From assembly GCF_022179445.1 (NCBI RefSeq), contig NZ_BPQU01000030.1, forward strand, positions 1-57,190: a stretch of 57,190 nt of DNA, given 5' to 3'. This document shows positions 41,360 through 50,186 of the stretch, piece by piece. The translations under genes were made by a program, and so were the position numbers. This DNA is from Methylobacterium mesophilicum. Lineage in GTDB: Bacteria; Pseudomonadota; Alphaproteobacteria; Rhizobiales; Beijerinckiaceae. Every line of letters starts with the position of its first letter. Position 1 is the first letter of the stretch. Below the pieces are notes generated by a model, which was not told where the DNA came from, searched no databases, and saw nothing but the letters and a program-made list of their open reading frames with translations.

Positions 41360-41837
41360 GGACGGCAGGCGCAGCCGCTCGGCTGTGCCTCTTCCCTCCC
41401 CCGCTCAGGCCGCGATCGGCTCCGACCCGGCCAAGCGTGCCGAAGTCGGGGAAGACCGTCTGCGCGGCGCCGGTCACCTCGAACGGCTGACCGGCCGGAG
41501 ATAGGCATTCCCCGCCGTCCACCACTGGATGCGGCGGGCGTTGGCGGCGAGAGCATCGTTCCGGTTCCGATTCTTGAAACGATGCTCGTGTTGCCGGGGC
41601 GCATGCGCGTGTCGGGTCGCCGAGCGGGGACAGGATTGCGCAGCGGGGGACATGCCGTCGGACAGCGCGAACGAACCCGACATGGCGGCCCATACCGGGA
41701 CGGATGATCCACAGGAGCCGGCCAGGCTGGCCTCACATAAAAATCAGACAAATGATCCGGTCTGACACGGCCCGTCGGCGATCGTCGGCGCTGACGCAGG
41801 TGACAGCACGGGCGCGTTCGGCTATCCAACCTTCCGC
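41360..41837. other. region between the small ORF pair and the ytf operator
   Basis: No gene with motif, start and codon bias together is seen. It contains a perfect 10-bp-stem hairpin (described separately) and AT-rich sequence near 41735-41760 (gcctcacataaaaatcagac). Scattered short frames on both strands lack support. Confidence 0.4.
41551..41587. repeat. perfect hairpin
   Basis: Perfect 10-bp arms gagcatcgtt (41551-41560) and aacgatgctc (41578-41587) with ccggttccgattcttga between. The inner core ggttccg resembles parts of the 14541-14583 repeat. Confidence 0.7.
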
Positions 41838-41856
41838 GCATATGTCATACATATGC
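41838..41856. promoter_or_regulatory. perfect palindromic operator upstream of the ytf-like transporter
   Basis: gcatatg-tcata-catatgc is a perfect 7-bp inverted repeat with a 5-base spacer, 52 bases upstream of the first ABC-transporter gene. It contains TGT-cat-ACA, a spacing like FCD-class GntR regulators use. It is a candidate binding site for a repressor of the sugar-uptake operon; no regulator gene is adjacent. Confidence 0.55.
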
Positions 41857-41907
41857 CGACCGATCGTCCTGAAGAGGCGGCGGCTGCATTCGAACGGGGG
41901 GACGTCG

Positions 41908-42873
41908 ATGAGAGGCACCATTTCCATCAAGGCCATGATCGCGGGCGCGATGCTGGCATGGGTCGGCGGGGCCGAGGCCGCCTCGCTGACCGTCGGGTTC
42001 TCGCAGATCGGTTCCGAATCCGGCTGGCGCGCCGCCGAGACGACGGTGACCAAGGACGAGGCCAAGAAGCGCGGCATCACGGTCAAGATCGCCGACGCGC
42101 AGCAGAAGCAGGAGAACCAGATCAAGGCGATCCGGTCCTTCGTGGCGCAGGGGGTCGACGCGATCCTGCTCGCCCCCGTGGTCGCCACCGGCTGGGATTC
42201 CGTGCTTAAGGAAGCCCGCGACGCGAAGATCCCGGTGATCCTGCTCGACCGCGACATCGATCCCGCCGGCAAGGACCTCTACCTGACCGCCGTCACCTCC
42301 GACAGCGTCGAGGAGGGCCGGGTCGCCGGCGCGTGGCTGGCCAAGACGGTCGGCGAGAAGCCCTGCAACGTGGTCGAACTCCAGGGCACGGTCGGCGCCA
42401 GCGTCGCCACCAACCGCAAGAAGGGCTTTGACGCCGCCCTCGCGCCCCACGCCAACCTGAAGCTCGTGCGCAGCCAGACCGGCGACTTCACCCGGGCCAA
42501 GGGCAAGGAGGTGATGGAGAGCTTCATCAAGGCCGAGGGCGGCCGCTCGATCTGCGCGGTCTACGCCCACAACGACGACATGATGGTCGGCGCCATCCAG
42601 GCGATGAAGGAGGCCGGCCTGAAGCCCGGCAAGGAGATCCTGACGGTCTCGATCGACGCGGTCCCCGACATCTTCAAGGCGATCGCCGCGGGCGAGGCCA
42701 ACGCCACCGTGGAGCTCACCCCCGACATGGCCGGCCCCGCCTTCGACGTGCTGAAAGCCTACAAGGAGAAGGGCACCGTCCCGCCCAAGTGGATCCAGAC
42801 CGAGTCGAAGCTCTACACGGCCGCGGACGACCCGATGAAGGTCTACAACAGCAAGAAGAACCTCGGCTACTGA
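41908..42873 (+). CDS. ytfQ: sugar ABC transporter substrate-binding protein (YtfQ-like)
   Basis: This 321-residue periplasmic protein starts with a signal peptide (IKAMIAGAMLAWVGGAEA) and continues with LTVGFSQIGSESGWRAAETT, IADAQQKQENQIKAIRSFVA and PCNVVELQGTVGASVA. These match from memory the E. coli YtfQ galactofuranose/galactose binding protein almost block by block. Tight binding of galactofuranose or galactopyranose is therefore likely, though the E. coli ligand need not hold here. It heads a gene cluster with the ATPase and two permeases. The ATG at 41908 follows a GGGGGGA-type purine-rich ribosome-binding site. Confidence 0.9.
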   Translation: MRGTISIKAMIAGAMLAWVGGAEAASLTVGFSQIGSESGWRAAETTVTKDEAKKRGITVKIADAQQKQENQIKAIRSFVAQGVDAILLAPVVATGWDSVLKEARDAKIPVILLDRDIDPAGKDLYLTAVTSDSVEEGRVAGAWLAKTVGEKPCNVVELQGTVGASVATNRKKGFDAALAPHANLKLVRSQTGDFTRAKGKEVMESFIKAEGGRSICAVYAHNDDMMVGAIQAMKEAGLKPGKEILTVSIDAVPDIFKAIAAGEANATVELTPDMAGPAFDVLKAYKEKGTVPPKWIQTESKLYTAADDPMKVYNSKKNLGY

Positions 42874-42900
42874 CGCGACCCCGACCGCTGCGATCGCATC

Positions 42901-44439
42901 GTGCCCGATTCCGTCCTGCTCAGCGTCCGCGGGCTCTCGAAGAGCTTCGCCGGGCACCAGGCCCTCGCAGGGGTCGACTTCACCTTGCGCCGGGGAGAGA
43001 TCCACGCCCTCCTCGGCGAGAACGGCGCCGGCAAGTCCACCTTCATCAAGACGCTCACCGGCGTCGTCCGGCGCGATGCCGGCGAGGTTTGGCTCGACGG
43101 CGCGCCGATTGCCCCGCGCTCGGCGGAAGCCGCGTCCCGGGCCGGCATCGCCACGGTCTACCAGGAGGTCGGCCTGCTGCCGAACCTCACCGTGGCGCAG
43201 AACCTGTTCCTGGGCCGCGAGCCGACCCGGTTCGGCCTCGTGCGCACTCGCGAGATGCGCCACCGCGCCACCGCGCTGCTCGCGGATTTCGGCCTGTCGA
43301 TCGATGTCGGCGCGCCGCTCGGCCGCTATCCGGTGGCGGTGCAGCACCTCGTGGCGATCGCCCGGGCGGTGGATCTCTCGGCCCGGGCCCTGATCCTCGA
43401 CGAGCCGACCGCGAGCCTCGACACCCACGAGGTCACGGTGCTGTTCGGCGTGATGCGCCGCCTCGCCGGGCGGGGGATCGGCATCGTCTTCGTGACCCAC
43501 TTCCTGGAGCAGGTCTACGCGATCACCGACCGCATCACGGTCCTGCGCAACGGCCGGCTGGTGACGGAGCGCGAGACCGCGCGCTTCCCGCGCCTCGAGC
43601 TCGTGCACACGATGCTGGGCCACGACCTCGCCGAGACCGAGGCGCGGGCGGAGCCGGCGGACCGGTCGTCACAGAAAAAATCCGGCACGCCGGTCCTGAA
43701 GGCCGAGGGTCTCGGCAAGGCCGGCTACCTCCAGCCCATCGACCTCACGGTGGGCAGCGGCGAGGTGGTCGGCCTCGCGGGCCTCCTCGGCTCCGGGCGG
43801 ACCGAGACCGCCCGCCTGCTGTTCGGCGCCGAGCGGGCCGATCGCGGACGCATCCTGCTCGACGGCGAGCCGGTCCGGATCGCCGGACCCCGGGACGCCC
43901 TGCGCCACCGGTTCGGCTACTGCCCGGAGGAGCGCAAGACCGAGGGCATCGTCGCCGACCTGACGGTGCGGGAGAACATCGTGCTGGCCCTCCAGGCCCG
44001 GCGCGGCCCGTTCCGGCCCCTGGGCCGTGCGGCCCAGGACAAGATCGCCCGCGCCTTCATCGCGATGCTCGACATCCGCCCGCCCGATCCGGAGCGGCCG
44101 ATCGGGCTCCTGTCCGGGGGCAACCAGCAGAAGGCGCTGCTGGCGCGCTGGCTCGCCACCGAGCCGCGCCTGCTGATCCTCGACGAGCCGACCCGGGGCA
44201 TCGATGTCGGGGCCCATGCGGAGATCATCCGGCTGATCCGCCGGCTCTGCGACGAGGGGCTCGCCCTCCTGGTGATCTCCTCGGAGCTGGAGGAAATCGT
44301 GACCTATTCCGACCGGGTGATCGTGATGCGCGACCGGGCCCAGGTGGCCGAACTCGCCGGCCGCGCGGTCGACCTCACCGCCATCCTCCGGGCGATCGCC
44401 GCCGAGGCGGCATCCGCACCGGTTTTGGAACCCGCCTGA
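42901..44439 (+). CDS. ytfR: sugar ABC transporter ATP-binding protein (YtfR-like)
   Basis: This 512-residue ATPase has two fused ABC domains, as in sugar transporters of the CUT2 class. The first Walker A is LLGENGAGKSTFIKTL with Walker B LILDEPTASLDT; the second has the degenerate loop LAGLLGSGRTETARLL, the signature LLSGGNQQKALLARWL and LILDEPTRGIDVGAH. The start is GTG (VPDSVLLSVRGLSKSFAG). It shares the TGATG junction (one base) with the first permease gene and lies 27 bases after ytfQ. It powers uptake of the sugar bound by the YtfQ-like protein. Confidence 0.9.
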   Translation: MPDSVLLSVRGLSKSFAGHQALAGVDFTLRRGEIHALLGENGAGKSTFIKTLTGVVRRDAGEVWLDGAPIAPRSAEAASRAGIATVYQEVGLLPNLTVAQNLFLGREPTRFGLVRTREMRHRATALLADFGLSIDVGAPLGRYPVAVQHLVAIARAVDLSARALILDEPTASLDTHEVTVLFGVMRRLAGRGIGIVFVTHFLEQVYAITDRITVLRNGRLVTERETARFPRLELVHTMLGHDLAETEARAEPADRSSQKKSGTPVLKAEGLGKAGYLQPIDLTVGSGEVVGLAGLLGSGRTETARLLFGAERADRGRILLDGEPVRIAGPRDALRHRFGYCPEERKTEGIVADLTVRENIVLALQARRGPFRPLGRAAQDKIARAFIAMLDIRPPDPERPIGLLSGGNQQKALLARWLATEPRLLILDEPTRGIDVGAHAEIIRLIRRLCDEGLALLVISSELEEIVTYSDRVIVMRDRAQVAELAGRAVDLTAILRAIAAEAASAPVLEPA

Positions 44440-45410
44440 TGCGCGCCCTTCGCTCCGGAGCGCCCCAGCTCCTCGCCTTCGCGGCCGTGCTCCTGGCCGA
44501 CCGCCTCGCCTCGCCGCAATTCCTCGCGGTGCATCTCCAGGACGGGCGCCTGTTCGGCAGCCTGATCGACGTGTTCAACCGCGGCGCGCCGGTGGCGCTG
44601 CTGTCGCTCGGCATGGTGCTGGTGGTCGCCACCGGCGGCATCGACCTGTCGGTGGGCGCCGTGATGGCGATCGCCGGGGCGGTCGCGGCGAGCCTGGCCG
44701 ACAGCTACCCCCTGCCGGTGGTGCTCGCCGCCGCCCTCGGCACCGGGCTCGCCTGCGGCCTGTGGAACGGGTTCCTGGTGGCGAGCCTGCGGATCCAGCC
44801 GATCGTCGCCACCCTGATCCTGATGGTCGCCGGCCGGGGCATCGCCCAGCTGATCACCGAGGGGCGCATCGTCACCTTCGCGTCCTCCGAGCTGGCCTTC
44901 CTGGGCGGGGGCGCCCTGCTCGGCGTGCCGATGCCGGTGGTGCTGGTCCTCGCCATGCTGCTCCTGACGCTCGCCCTGGTGCGCGGCTCGGCGCTCGGCC
45001 TGATGATCGAGGCCACCGGCGGCAACGCCCGCGCCAGCGCGCTCGCCGGCATCGACACCCGGTCGGTGACGGTGGCGGTCTACGCCTGGAGCGGCCTCTG
45101 CGCGGCGCTGGCCGGCGTGGTCGCGGCGGCCGACATCCTGGGGGCGGATGCCAACAATGCCGGGCTGTGGCTGGAGCTCGACGCGATCCTGGCCGTGGTG
45201 GTGGCCGGCTCGTCCCTGCTCGGTGGGCGGTTCAGCCTGTGGCTGGCGGTCCTCGGGGCCTTCATCATCCAGGCGATGAACACCGGAATCCTGCTCTCCG
45301 GCCTGCCGCCGGAATTGAACCTCGTGGTCAAGGCCGCGGTGGTGCTGGCGGTGCTCCTCGTCCAGTCGCCCCGCCTGTCGGGCCTCACCCTGCTGCTGCG
45401 GAAGCCGTGA
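44439..45410 (+). CDS. ytfT: sugar ABC transporter permease (YtfT-like)
   Basis: This 323-residue membrane protein has the ABC-2-like CUT2 permease pattern with about ten hydrophobic segments, including LLSLGMVLVVATGGIDLSVG, a conserved GGIDLSVGAVMAIAGA loop and LWLAVLGAFIIQAMNTGIL near the end. It begins by overlapping the ATPase stop (TGATG) and its stop overlaps the next permease start (TGATG). It forms one half of the membrane channel. Confidence 0.88.
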   Translation: MRALRSGAPQLLAFAAVLLADRLASPQFLAVHLQDGRLFGSLIDVFNRGAPVALLSLGMVLVVATGGIDLSVGAVMAIAGAVAASLADSYPLPVVLAAALGTGLACGLWNGFLVASLRIQPIVATLILMVAGRGIAQLITEGRIVTFASSELAFLGGGALLGVPMPVVLVLAMLLLTLALVRGSALGLMIEATGGNARASALAGIDTRSVTVAVYAWSGLCAALAGVVAAADILGADANNAGLWLELDAILAVVVAGSSLLGGRFSLWLAVLGAFIIQAMNTGILLSGLPPELNLVVKAAVVLAVLLVQSPRLSGLTLLLRKP

Positions 45411-46423
45411 TGAGCCGCAACCTCCCGGTCCTGGTCGCCGCGCTCCTGTTCGCGGCCGGCTACGTCCTCTGCGCCACGCAGTTCCCCGCCTTCCTGACCA
45501 CCCGGGTCGTCGGCAACCTACTCACCGACAGCGCCTTCCTGGGCATCGTCGCGGTCGGCACGACCTTCGTGATCATCGCCGGCGGCATCGACCTCTCGGT
45601 CGGCTCGGTGGTCGGCTTCACCACGGTGTTCCTGGCGCTGGCCATCGACCGCTGGGGGATCCCGCCGCTGGCCGCCTTCGGGCTCGTGCTCTTGGCCGCC
45701 GTCCTGTTCGGCGCCGCGATGGGGGCGCTGATCCACGTCTTCGAGATGCCGCCCTTCATCGTGACGCTGGCTGGCATGTTCCTGGCCCGGGGCGCCGGGT
45801 TCCTGCTCTCCACCGAGTCGGTCCCGATCAACGCGTCGCTCTACAGCGCGGTCGCCGACCTGTCCCTGAGCCTGCCCGGCGGCGGGCGCCTGACCCTGAC
45901 GGCGGGGGTGATGCTGGCGGTGTTCCTGCTGGGCGGGGTGCTGCTCCACGCCACGCGCTTCGGCGCCACCGTCTACGCGCTGGGCGGCAGCCGCCACACC
46001 ACGGGGCTGATGGGCGTGCGGGTCGGCCGCAACACGATCGCGATCTACGCCCTGTCGAGCCTGCTCGCGGCGCTCGCCGGCATCGTGTTCTCGCTGGATA
46101 CCGCCTCGGGCACCCCGCTCTCGGCGGTGGGCGTCGAGCTCGACGCCATCGCCGCCGTGGTGATCGGCGGCACGCTGCTCACCGGCGGCCAGGGCGGCAT
46201 CCTGGGCACGTTCCTGGGCGTGCTGATCGGCGGCCTGATCCAGACCGCCATCACCTTCGACGGCACCCTGTCGAGCTGGTGGACCAAGATCGCCACCGGC
46301 CTGCTGCTCTTCGCCTTCATCGCCCTGCAGCAGGGCTCGGTAGCCCTCGCCGGGCGCCCCGGCCGGGCCGCCCGCCCCCGCCCGGAACAGCCGGTCGGCC
46401 GGCCGGTCGAAGCCCGCCCCTGA
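45410..46423 (+). CDS. yjfF: sugar ABC transporter permease (YjfF-like)
   Basis: This 337-residue membrane protein contains IIAGGIDLSVGSVVGFTTVF, a family hallmark, and FDGTLSSWWTKIATGLLLFA followed by IALQQGS. I recall these as the last blocks of E. coli YjfF. The C-terminal 25 residues are extra, basic and Pro-rich (RPGRAARPRPEQPVGRPVEARP). It makes the second half of the channel with the YtfT-like permease. The start overlaps the preceding stop. 120 bases downstream is a DapA-family gene. Confidence 0.88.
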   Translation: MSRNLPVLVAALLFAAGYVLCATQFPAFLTTRVVGNLLTDSAFLGIVAVGTTFVIIAGGIDLSVGSVVGFTTVFLALAIDRWGIPPLAAFGLVLLAAVLFGAAMGALIHVFEMPPFIVTLAGMFLARGAGFLLSTESVPINASLYSAVADLSLSLPGGGRLTLTAGVMLAVFLLGGVLLHATRFGATVYALGGSRHTTGLMGVRVGRNTIAIYALSSLLAALAGIVFSLDTASGTPLSAVGVELDAIAAVVIGGTLLTGGQGGILGTFLGVLIGGLIQTAITFDGTLSSWWTKIATGLLLFAFIALQQGSVALAGRPGRAARPRPEQPVGRPVEARP

Positions 46424-46543
46424 CAGGGGCGGATCTTTTTGGCAAAGTCGGCGACCACCTTTCGGATGGATGCCCTATGATCCCCGCCCGCGCGGCCGCC
46501 CCCTCGGCTGCCCCCTTGCCGCGCGACGGAGGACAGGACCGGC

Positions 46544-47491
46544 ATGCCCCTCACCAGCGATCTCCGCGGCGTCGTGCCGATCGCCCCGACGCCGTTCCAC
46601 CCGGACGGCCGGATCGACGCGGTCTCCCTCGACCGGATGACGGATTTTTTCGGGGCTTCGGGGGTCGATGGCTTGACGATCCTCGGCCAGCTCGGCGAGG
46701 CCGGCAAGCTCGACCATGAAGAAGGGCTCGCCGTCGCGAAGCAGGTCCTCGGGCGCACCCGGCTGCCGGTGATCGTCGGCGTCACGGCGCCGGGCTTCGC
46801 GGCCATGCGGGCGCTCGCCCGCGAGGTGATGGCGATGGGCGCGGCCGGCGTGATGATCGCGCCGCCCAACACCCTGCGCACCGACGACCAGGTGGTCGGC
46901 TATTACCGCAACGCCGCCGAGGCGATCGGGCCGGACGTGCCCTTCGTGCTCCAGGACTATCCCCTCACCTTCTCGGTCCAGATGACGCCGGCAGTGATCC
47001 GCCGGATCGTGTCCGAGAATCCCTCCTGCGTGATGCTCAAGCACGAGGACTGGCCGGGGCTGGAGAAGATCTCGACGCTGCGGGGCTTCGAGGCGGACGG
47101 CTCGATGCGCCACATCGCGATCCTGGTCGGCAATGGCGGCCTGTTCCTGGACTTCGAGACCGAGCGCGGCGCCGACGGGGCCAACACCGGCTACGCCTTC
47201 CCGGAGATGCTGGTCGACGTGGTCCGCCTCGGCCGGGCGGGGGAGCGCGACGCCGCCCACGACCTGTTCGACGCCCACCTGCCCTACCTGCGCTACGAGC
47301 AGCAGCAGGGCCCGCTGGGGCTCGCGGTGCGCAAATACGTGTTCCAGCGCCGGGGGATTTTCTCGTCCGACGCCCAGCGCAAGCCGTCCCAGGCGCTCAC
47401 CCCGCGGGCCAAGGCCGAAATCGAGTACCTGCTGGCCCGCCTCGCCCGCACGGATGCGCGAGCGAAACTCCTGGATTCACAAGGTCTGTGA
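46544..47491 (+). CDS. DapA/DHDPS-family lyase or aldolase (sugar-acid metabolism)
   Basis: This 315-residue TIM-barrel protein has the Schiff-base lysine in the CVMLKHEDWPG block, the family Tyr in LQDYPLTFSV, and an N-terminal LGQLGEAGKLDHEEG loop. The substrate-binding region differs from true DapA, so a keto-deoxy-sugar-acid aldolase/dehydratase role is more likely than lysine synthesis. Placement just after a complete YtfQRT-YjfF-type sugar transporter supports sugar or sugar-acid degradation (inference). The ATG at 46544 follows a GGAGGA site. The C-terminal codons and stop lie inside a perfect hairpin that starts a family B repeat. Confidence 0.85.
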   Translation: MPLTSDLRGVVPIAPTPFHPDGRIDAVSLDRMTDFFGASGVDGLTILGQLGEAGKLDHEEGLAVAKQVLGRTRLPVIVGVTAPGFAAMRALAREVMAMGAAGVMIAPPNTLRTDDQVVGYYRNAAEAIGPDVPFVLQDYPLTFSVQMTPAVIRRIVSENPSCVMLKHEDWPGLEKISTLRGFEADGSMRHIAILVGNGGLFLDFETERGADGANTGYAFPEMLVDVVRLGRAGERDAAHDLFDAHLPYLRYEQQQGPLGLAVRKYVFQRRGIFSSDAQRKPSQALTPRAKAEIEYLLARLARTDARAKLLDSQGL

Positions 47492-47569
47492 CCTTGTGCG
47501 GGTGCAGGGCAGCGCCCTGCTTCATCGGGGCTCCGCCCCGATACCCCGCCAAAGGGCTGAGCCCTTTGG
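47478..47569. repeat. family B multi-hairpin repeat, overlapping a stop codon
   Basis: Perfect 9-bp arms cacaaggtc (47478-47486) and gaccttgtg (47490-47498) enclose the stop codon of the DapA-family gene. They are followed by tgcagggc/gccctgc, atcggggc/gccccgat and ccaaagggct/agccctttgg hairpins. It sits between convergent genes and can terminate both. Confidence 0.75.
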
Positions 47570-47578
47570 AATCTCCGC

Positions 47579-50008
47579 TCAGTCGAGCCGGTAGGCGATG
47601 ACCGAGTCGCCCGGCGTGGTGCCGAGCGAGCCGTGGCCGCCGGCGGCGATCACCACGTATTGCTTGCCGTCCTTGCCCCGGTAGGTCATCGGCGTCGCCT
47701 GGCCGCCCGCGGGCAGCGTCATGGACCAGAGGGTCTCGCCGGTCTGCATGTCGTAGCCGCGGATCAGGTCGTCCAGGGCGGCCCCCGCGAAGGCGACCCC
47801 GCCGGCCGTGGTCAGGGTGCCGCCATGGGCCAGCATGCCCATCTCGAACGGGATCGGGAAGGTCACGCCGGCGACCTTCTGGCCGGCCACGGTGCCGTTG
47901 CGGTGTTTCCACACGGTGGTGCCGTCCGCGAGGTTCACCCCGACCCGCATGCCCCAGGGCGGCGCGTTGCAGGGCACGCCGAGCGCCGAGCGCATGTGGG
48001 CGATCGACACCGCGTAGGGGCCGCCGAGATTCTCGTTGCCGGGCTTCGAATCCGGATCGGTGGAGAACAGGCGCTTGTTCGGCTCGGCCTCCGGACGCCG
48101 ATGCAGCTGGTAGATGTAGGGCAGGTATTGCGGCGTCGCGATCATCCAGTGGTTGACCGGATCGACGGCCACGGAGCCCCAGTTGAACACCCCGATATTG
48201 CCCGGCCACACGATCGAGCCGCCCGAGGCCTGGGGCGGCGTGAACGGGTTGCCGTCGTAGCGGTTCGACCGGAACGCGATGCGGCACTGGATCTGGTCGA
48301 ACGGCGTCGTGCCCCACATGGCGGCCTCGGTCAGCGGCGCCGGGGTGAAGCGCAGCGCCGACATCGGCTGGGTCGCCGCAAGCGTCTCGCCCGGGATGTC
48401 GGTCTCGGTGGAGACCTTGACCTGCTCCACCGGGGCGAACGGCGCGCCGGTGCGGCGGTCCAGCACCCAGACGTTGCCGATCTTGGTCGGGATCAGGATC
48501 GCCGGCACCGCGGCCCCCTTGTGCGGCAGGGTCAGCAGCACCGGCTGGGACGGGTTGTCCCGGTCCCACAGGTCGTGCGCCGCGGTCTGGAATTTCCAGA
48601 TCAGCCGGCCGGTCTTCAGGTCGAGGGCCGCCAGGGCGTCGATGAAGGCCTCGTCGTCCTTGGAGCGGGACACGCCGACCTGGTCGGGGGACCGGTTGCC
48701 GAACGGCACGTAGACCTGGCCCAGGCCCTCGTCCGCCGCGAGCTGGGTCCAGGCCACCGCAGAGTTCGGCTCGTAGAGTTCGCCGGCCTTGAGCGGCGCG
48801 GTGTCGTCGGGCTTGCCGGCGTCGAACTTCCACACGATCGCGCCGGTGCGCACGTCGTAGGCGCGGATCGCCCCCGACGGGTTGGTCTCGTAGTAGTTGT
48901 CGGCGATGGCGCTGCCGAGGATCACCAGGTCCCGGGTCACCAGCGGCGCCGAGGTCTCCTGGTAGGTGGCCCGCTGCAGGCCCGGCATCTGCGCCTTCAG
49001 GTCCACCGCGCCGTCGGTGCCGAAACTCTTGCAGGGCGCGCCGGTGTCGGCGTTCAGGGCGTAGAGCTTGGCGTCCACCGAGGTCGCGATGATCCGGCGC
49101 GGGCATTCGGCGATGGCGGCCTGGGCGGCCTGGACGGCTGCGGGGTCGGCCTCGGCCGGCGCCACGAAGCCGGTCGAGTCGTTGTAGGACACGCCGCGGC
49201 AGGTCTGGTGCTGGTACTGGGCGTCCCGCAGCATCCTGGGATCGAAGGACCAGACCACGCGGCCGGTCTCCGGCTCCAGGGCCCGGACGATGCTGTGCGG
49301 GGTGCAGAAATACAGCAGCCCGTTCACTTTGATCGGCGTCGCCTCGAAAGTGTATTCCTTCGAATCCTTGGCGTCGCCCTCGCGCAGGTCGCCGGTATGG
49401 TGCTCCCAGGCGACCTTGAGGCCGCGGACGTTGCCGGTGTCGATGTCCTTCAGCGCCGAGTAGCGCTGGCCGAGATTGGTGCCGCCGTAGGCGACCCAGT
49501 CGTCGGCCGGATAGGCGACGCCGCTCGGATCGACCGCGGCGTTCCCGGCCTGGGCGACCTTCGGCAGGCTGCCCTTCGTGTCCACCGGATCGACGAACCA
49601 CGCCGCGCCGCTCGCGGCGACGAGGAGCGCCACGACGGCGCGCAACGCCAGCGGCCCGTTGCCCAGGCCCGGCGCCCAGGGGCTTGTCGGCGCGTTCCGC
49701 AGGCCGCCGGGCACGAACGGCAGGGACAGCAGCAGGCCGAGGAACAGGATCAGCGCGCCGCGCGGGATCCATTGCCACTTGTCGAACCCGACCTCTTGGA
49801 TCGTCCAGGCGAAGGCCCCCGCCAGGGTGAGCGCGTAGAGCCAGAAGCCGCCCTGGCGGCGCCGGGCGAGCTGGATCCCGGCGGCGAGCAGGCCGAGGCC
49901 GACCACCCCGTAGAACGGCGACCCGCCGACCGCCGCAAGCTTGTATCCGAAACCGATCAGAGATAATCCTAGTATTGCAGTCAGAAGACCTAGGATTTTT
50001 ACTGCCAT
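47579..50008 (-). CDS. gcd: membrane-bound PQQ-dependent glucose dehydrogenase-type enzyme
   Basis: This 809-residue enzyme has a first 140 residues with about five membrane helices (ILGLLTAILGLSLIGFGYK, FWLYALTLAGAFAWTI, ALILFLGLLLSLPFV, and so on) and a large periplasmic beta-propeller (blocks such as DDWVAYGGTNLGQRYSAL, VAWEHHTGDLREGD, QTCRGVSYNDSTG). This is the glucose/quinate/shikimate class that oxidises sugars outside the cytoplasm with PQQ and feeds electrons to ubiquinone. Length (809) matches Gcd. Glucose to gluconate is the most common substrate, but quinate-type activity is not excluded. An upstream AT-rich patch (49985-50005) is the likely promoter area. Confidence 0.87.
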   Translation of the reverse strand: MAVKILGLLTAILGLSLIGFGYKLAAVGGSPFYGVVGLGLLAAGIQLARRRQGGFWLYALTLAGAFAWTIQEVGFDKWQWIPRGALILFLGLLLSLPFVPGGLRNAPTSPWAPGLGNGPLALRAVVALLVAASGAAWFVDPVDTKGSLPKVAQAGNAAVDPSGVAYPADDWVAYGGTNLGQRYSALKDIDTGNVRGLKVAWEHHTGDLREGDAKDSKEYTFEATPIKVNGLLYFCTPHSIVRALEPETGRVVWSFDPRMLRDAQYQHQTCRGVSYNDSTGFVAPAEADPAAVQAAQAAIAECPRRIIATSVDAKLYALNADTGAPCKSFGTDGAVDLKAQMPGLQRATYQETSAPLVTRDLVILGSAIADNYYETNPSGAIRAYDVRTGAIVWKFDAGKPDDTAPLKAGELYEPNSAVAWTQLAADEGLGQVYVPFGNRSPDQVGVSRSKDDEAFIDALAALDLKTGRLIWKFQTAAHDLWDRDNPSQPVLLTLPHKGAAVPAILIPTKIGNVWVLDRRTGAPFAPVEQVKVSTETDIPGETLAATQPMSALRFTPAPLTEAAMWGTTPFDQIQCRIAFRSNRYDGNPFTPPQASGGSIVWPGNIGVFNWGSVAVDPVNHWMIATPQYLPYIYQLHRRPEAEPNKRLFSTDPDSKPGNENLGGPYAVSIAHMRSALGVPCNAPPWGMRVGVNLADGTTVWKHRNGTVAGQKVAGVTFPIPFEMGMLAHGGTLTTAGGVAFAGAALDDLIRGYDMQTGETLWSMTLPAGGQATPMTYRGKDGKQYVVIAAGGHGSLGTTPGDSVIAYRLD

Positions 50009-50186
50009 GACGATGGAATCCGCTCTCGTGATCCGGGTGTTGATGATGGATCCCCGAGATTTCCGGGCGGAATACGCGCGCGGAGCCCCCGAGTCGCGCG
50101 GCTTATCTTCGCTGTAGCTGGTCTCAGGCTGTGCGGAGCGACGGGCCGGGGCCGGCCCTCACGTCCCGGCCTTCACGTCGAAGTCT

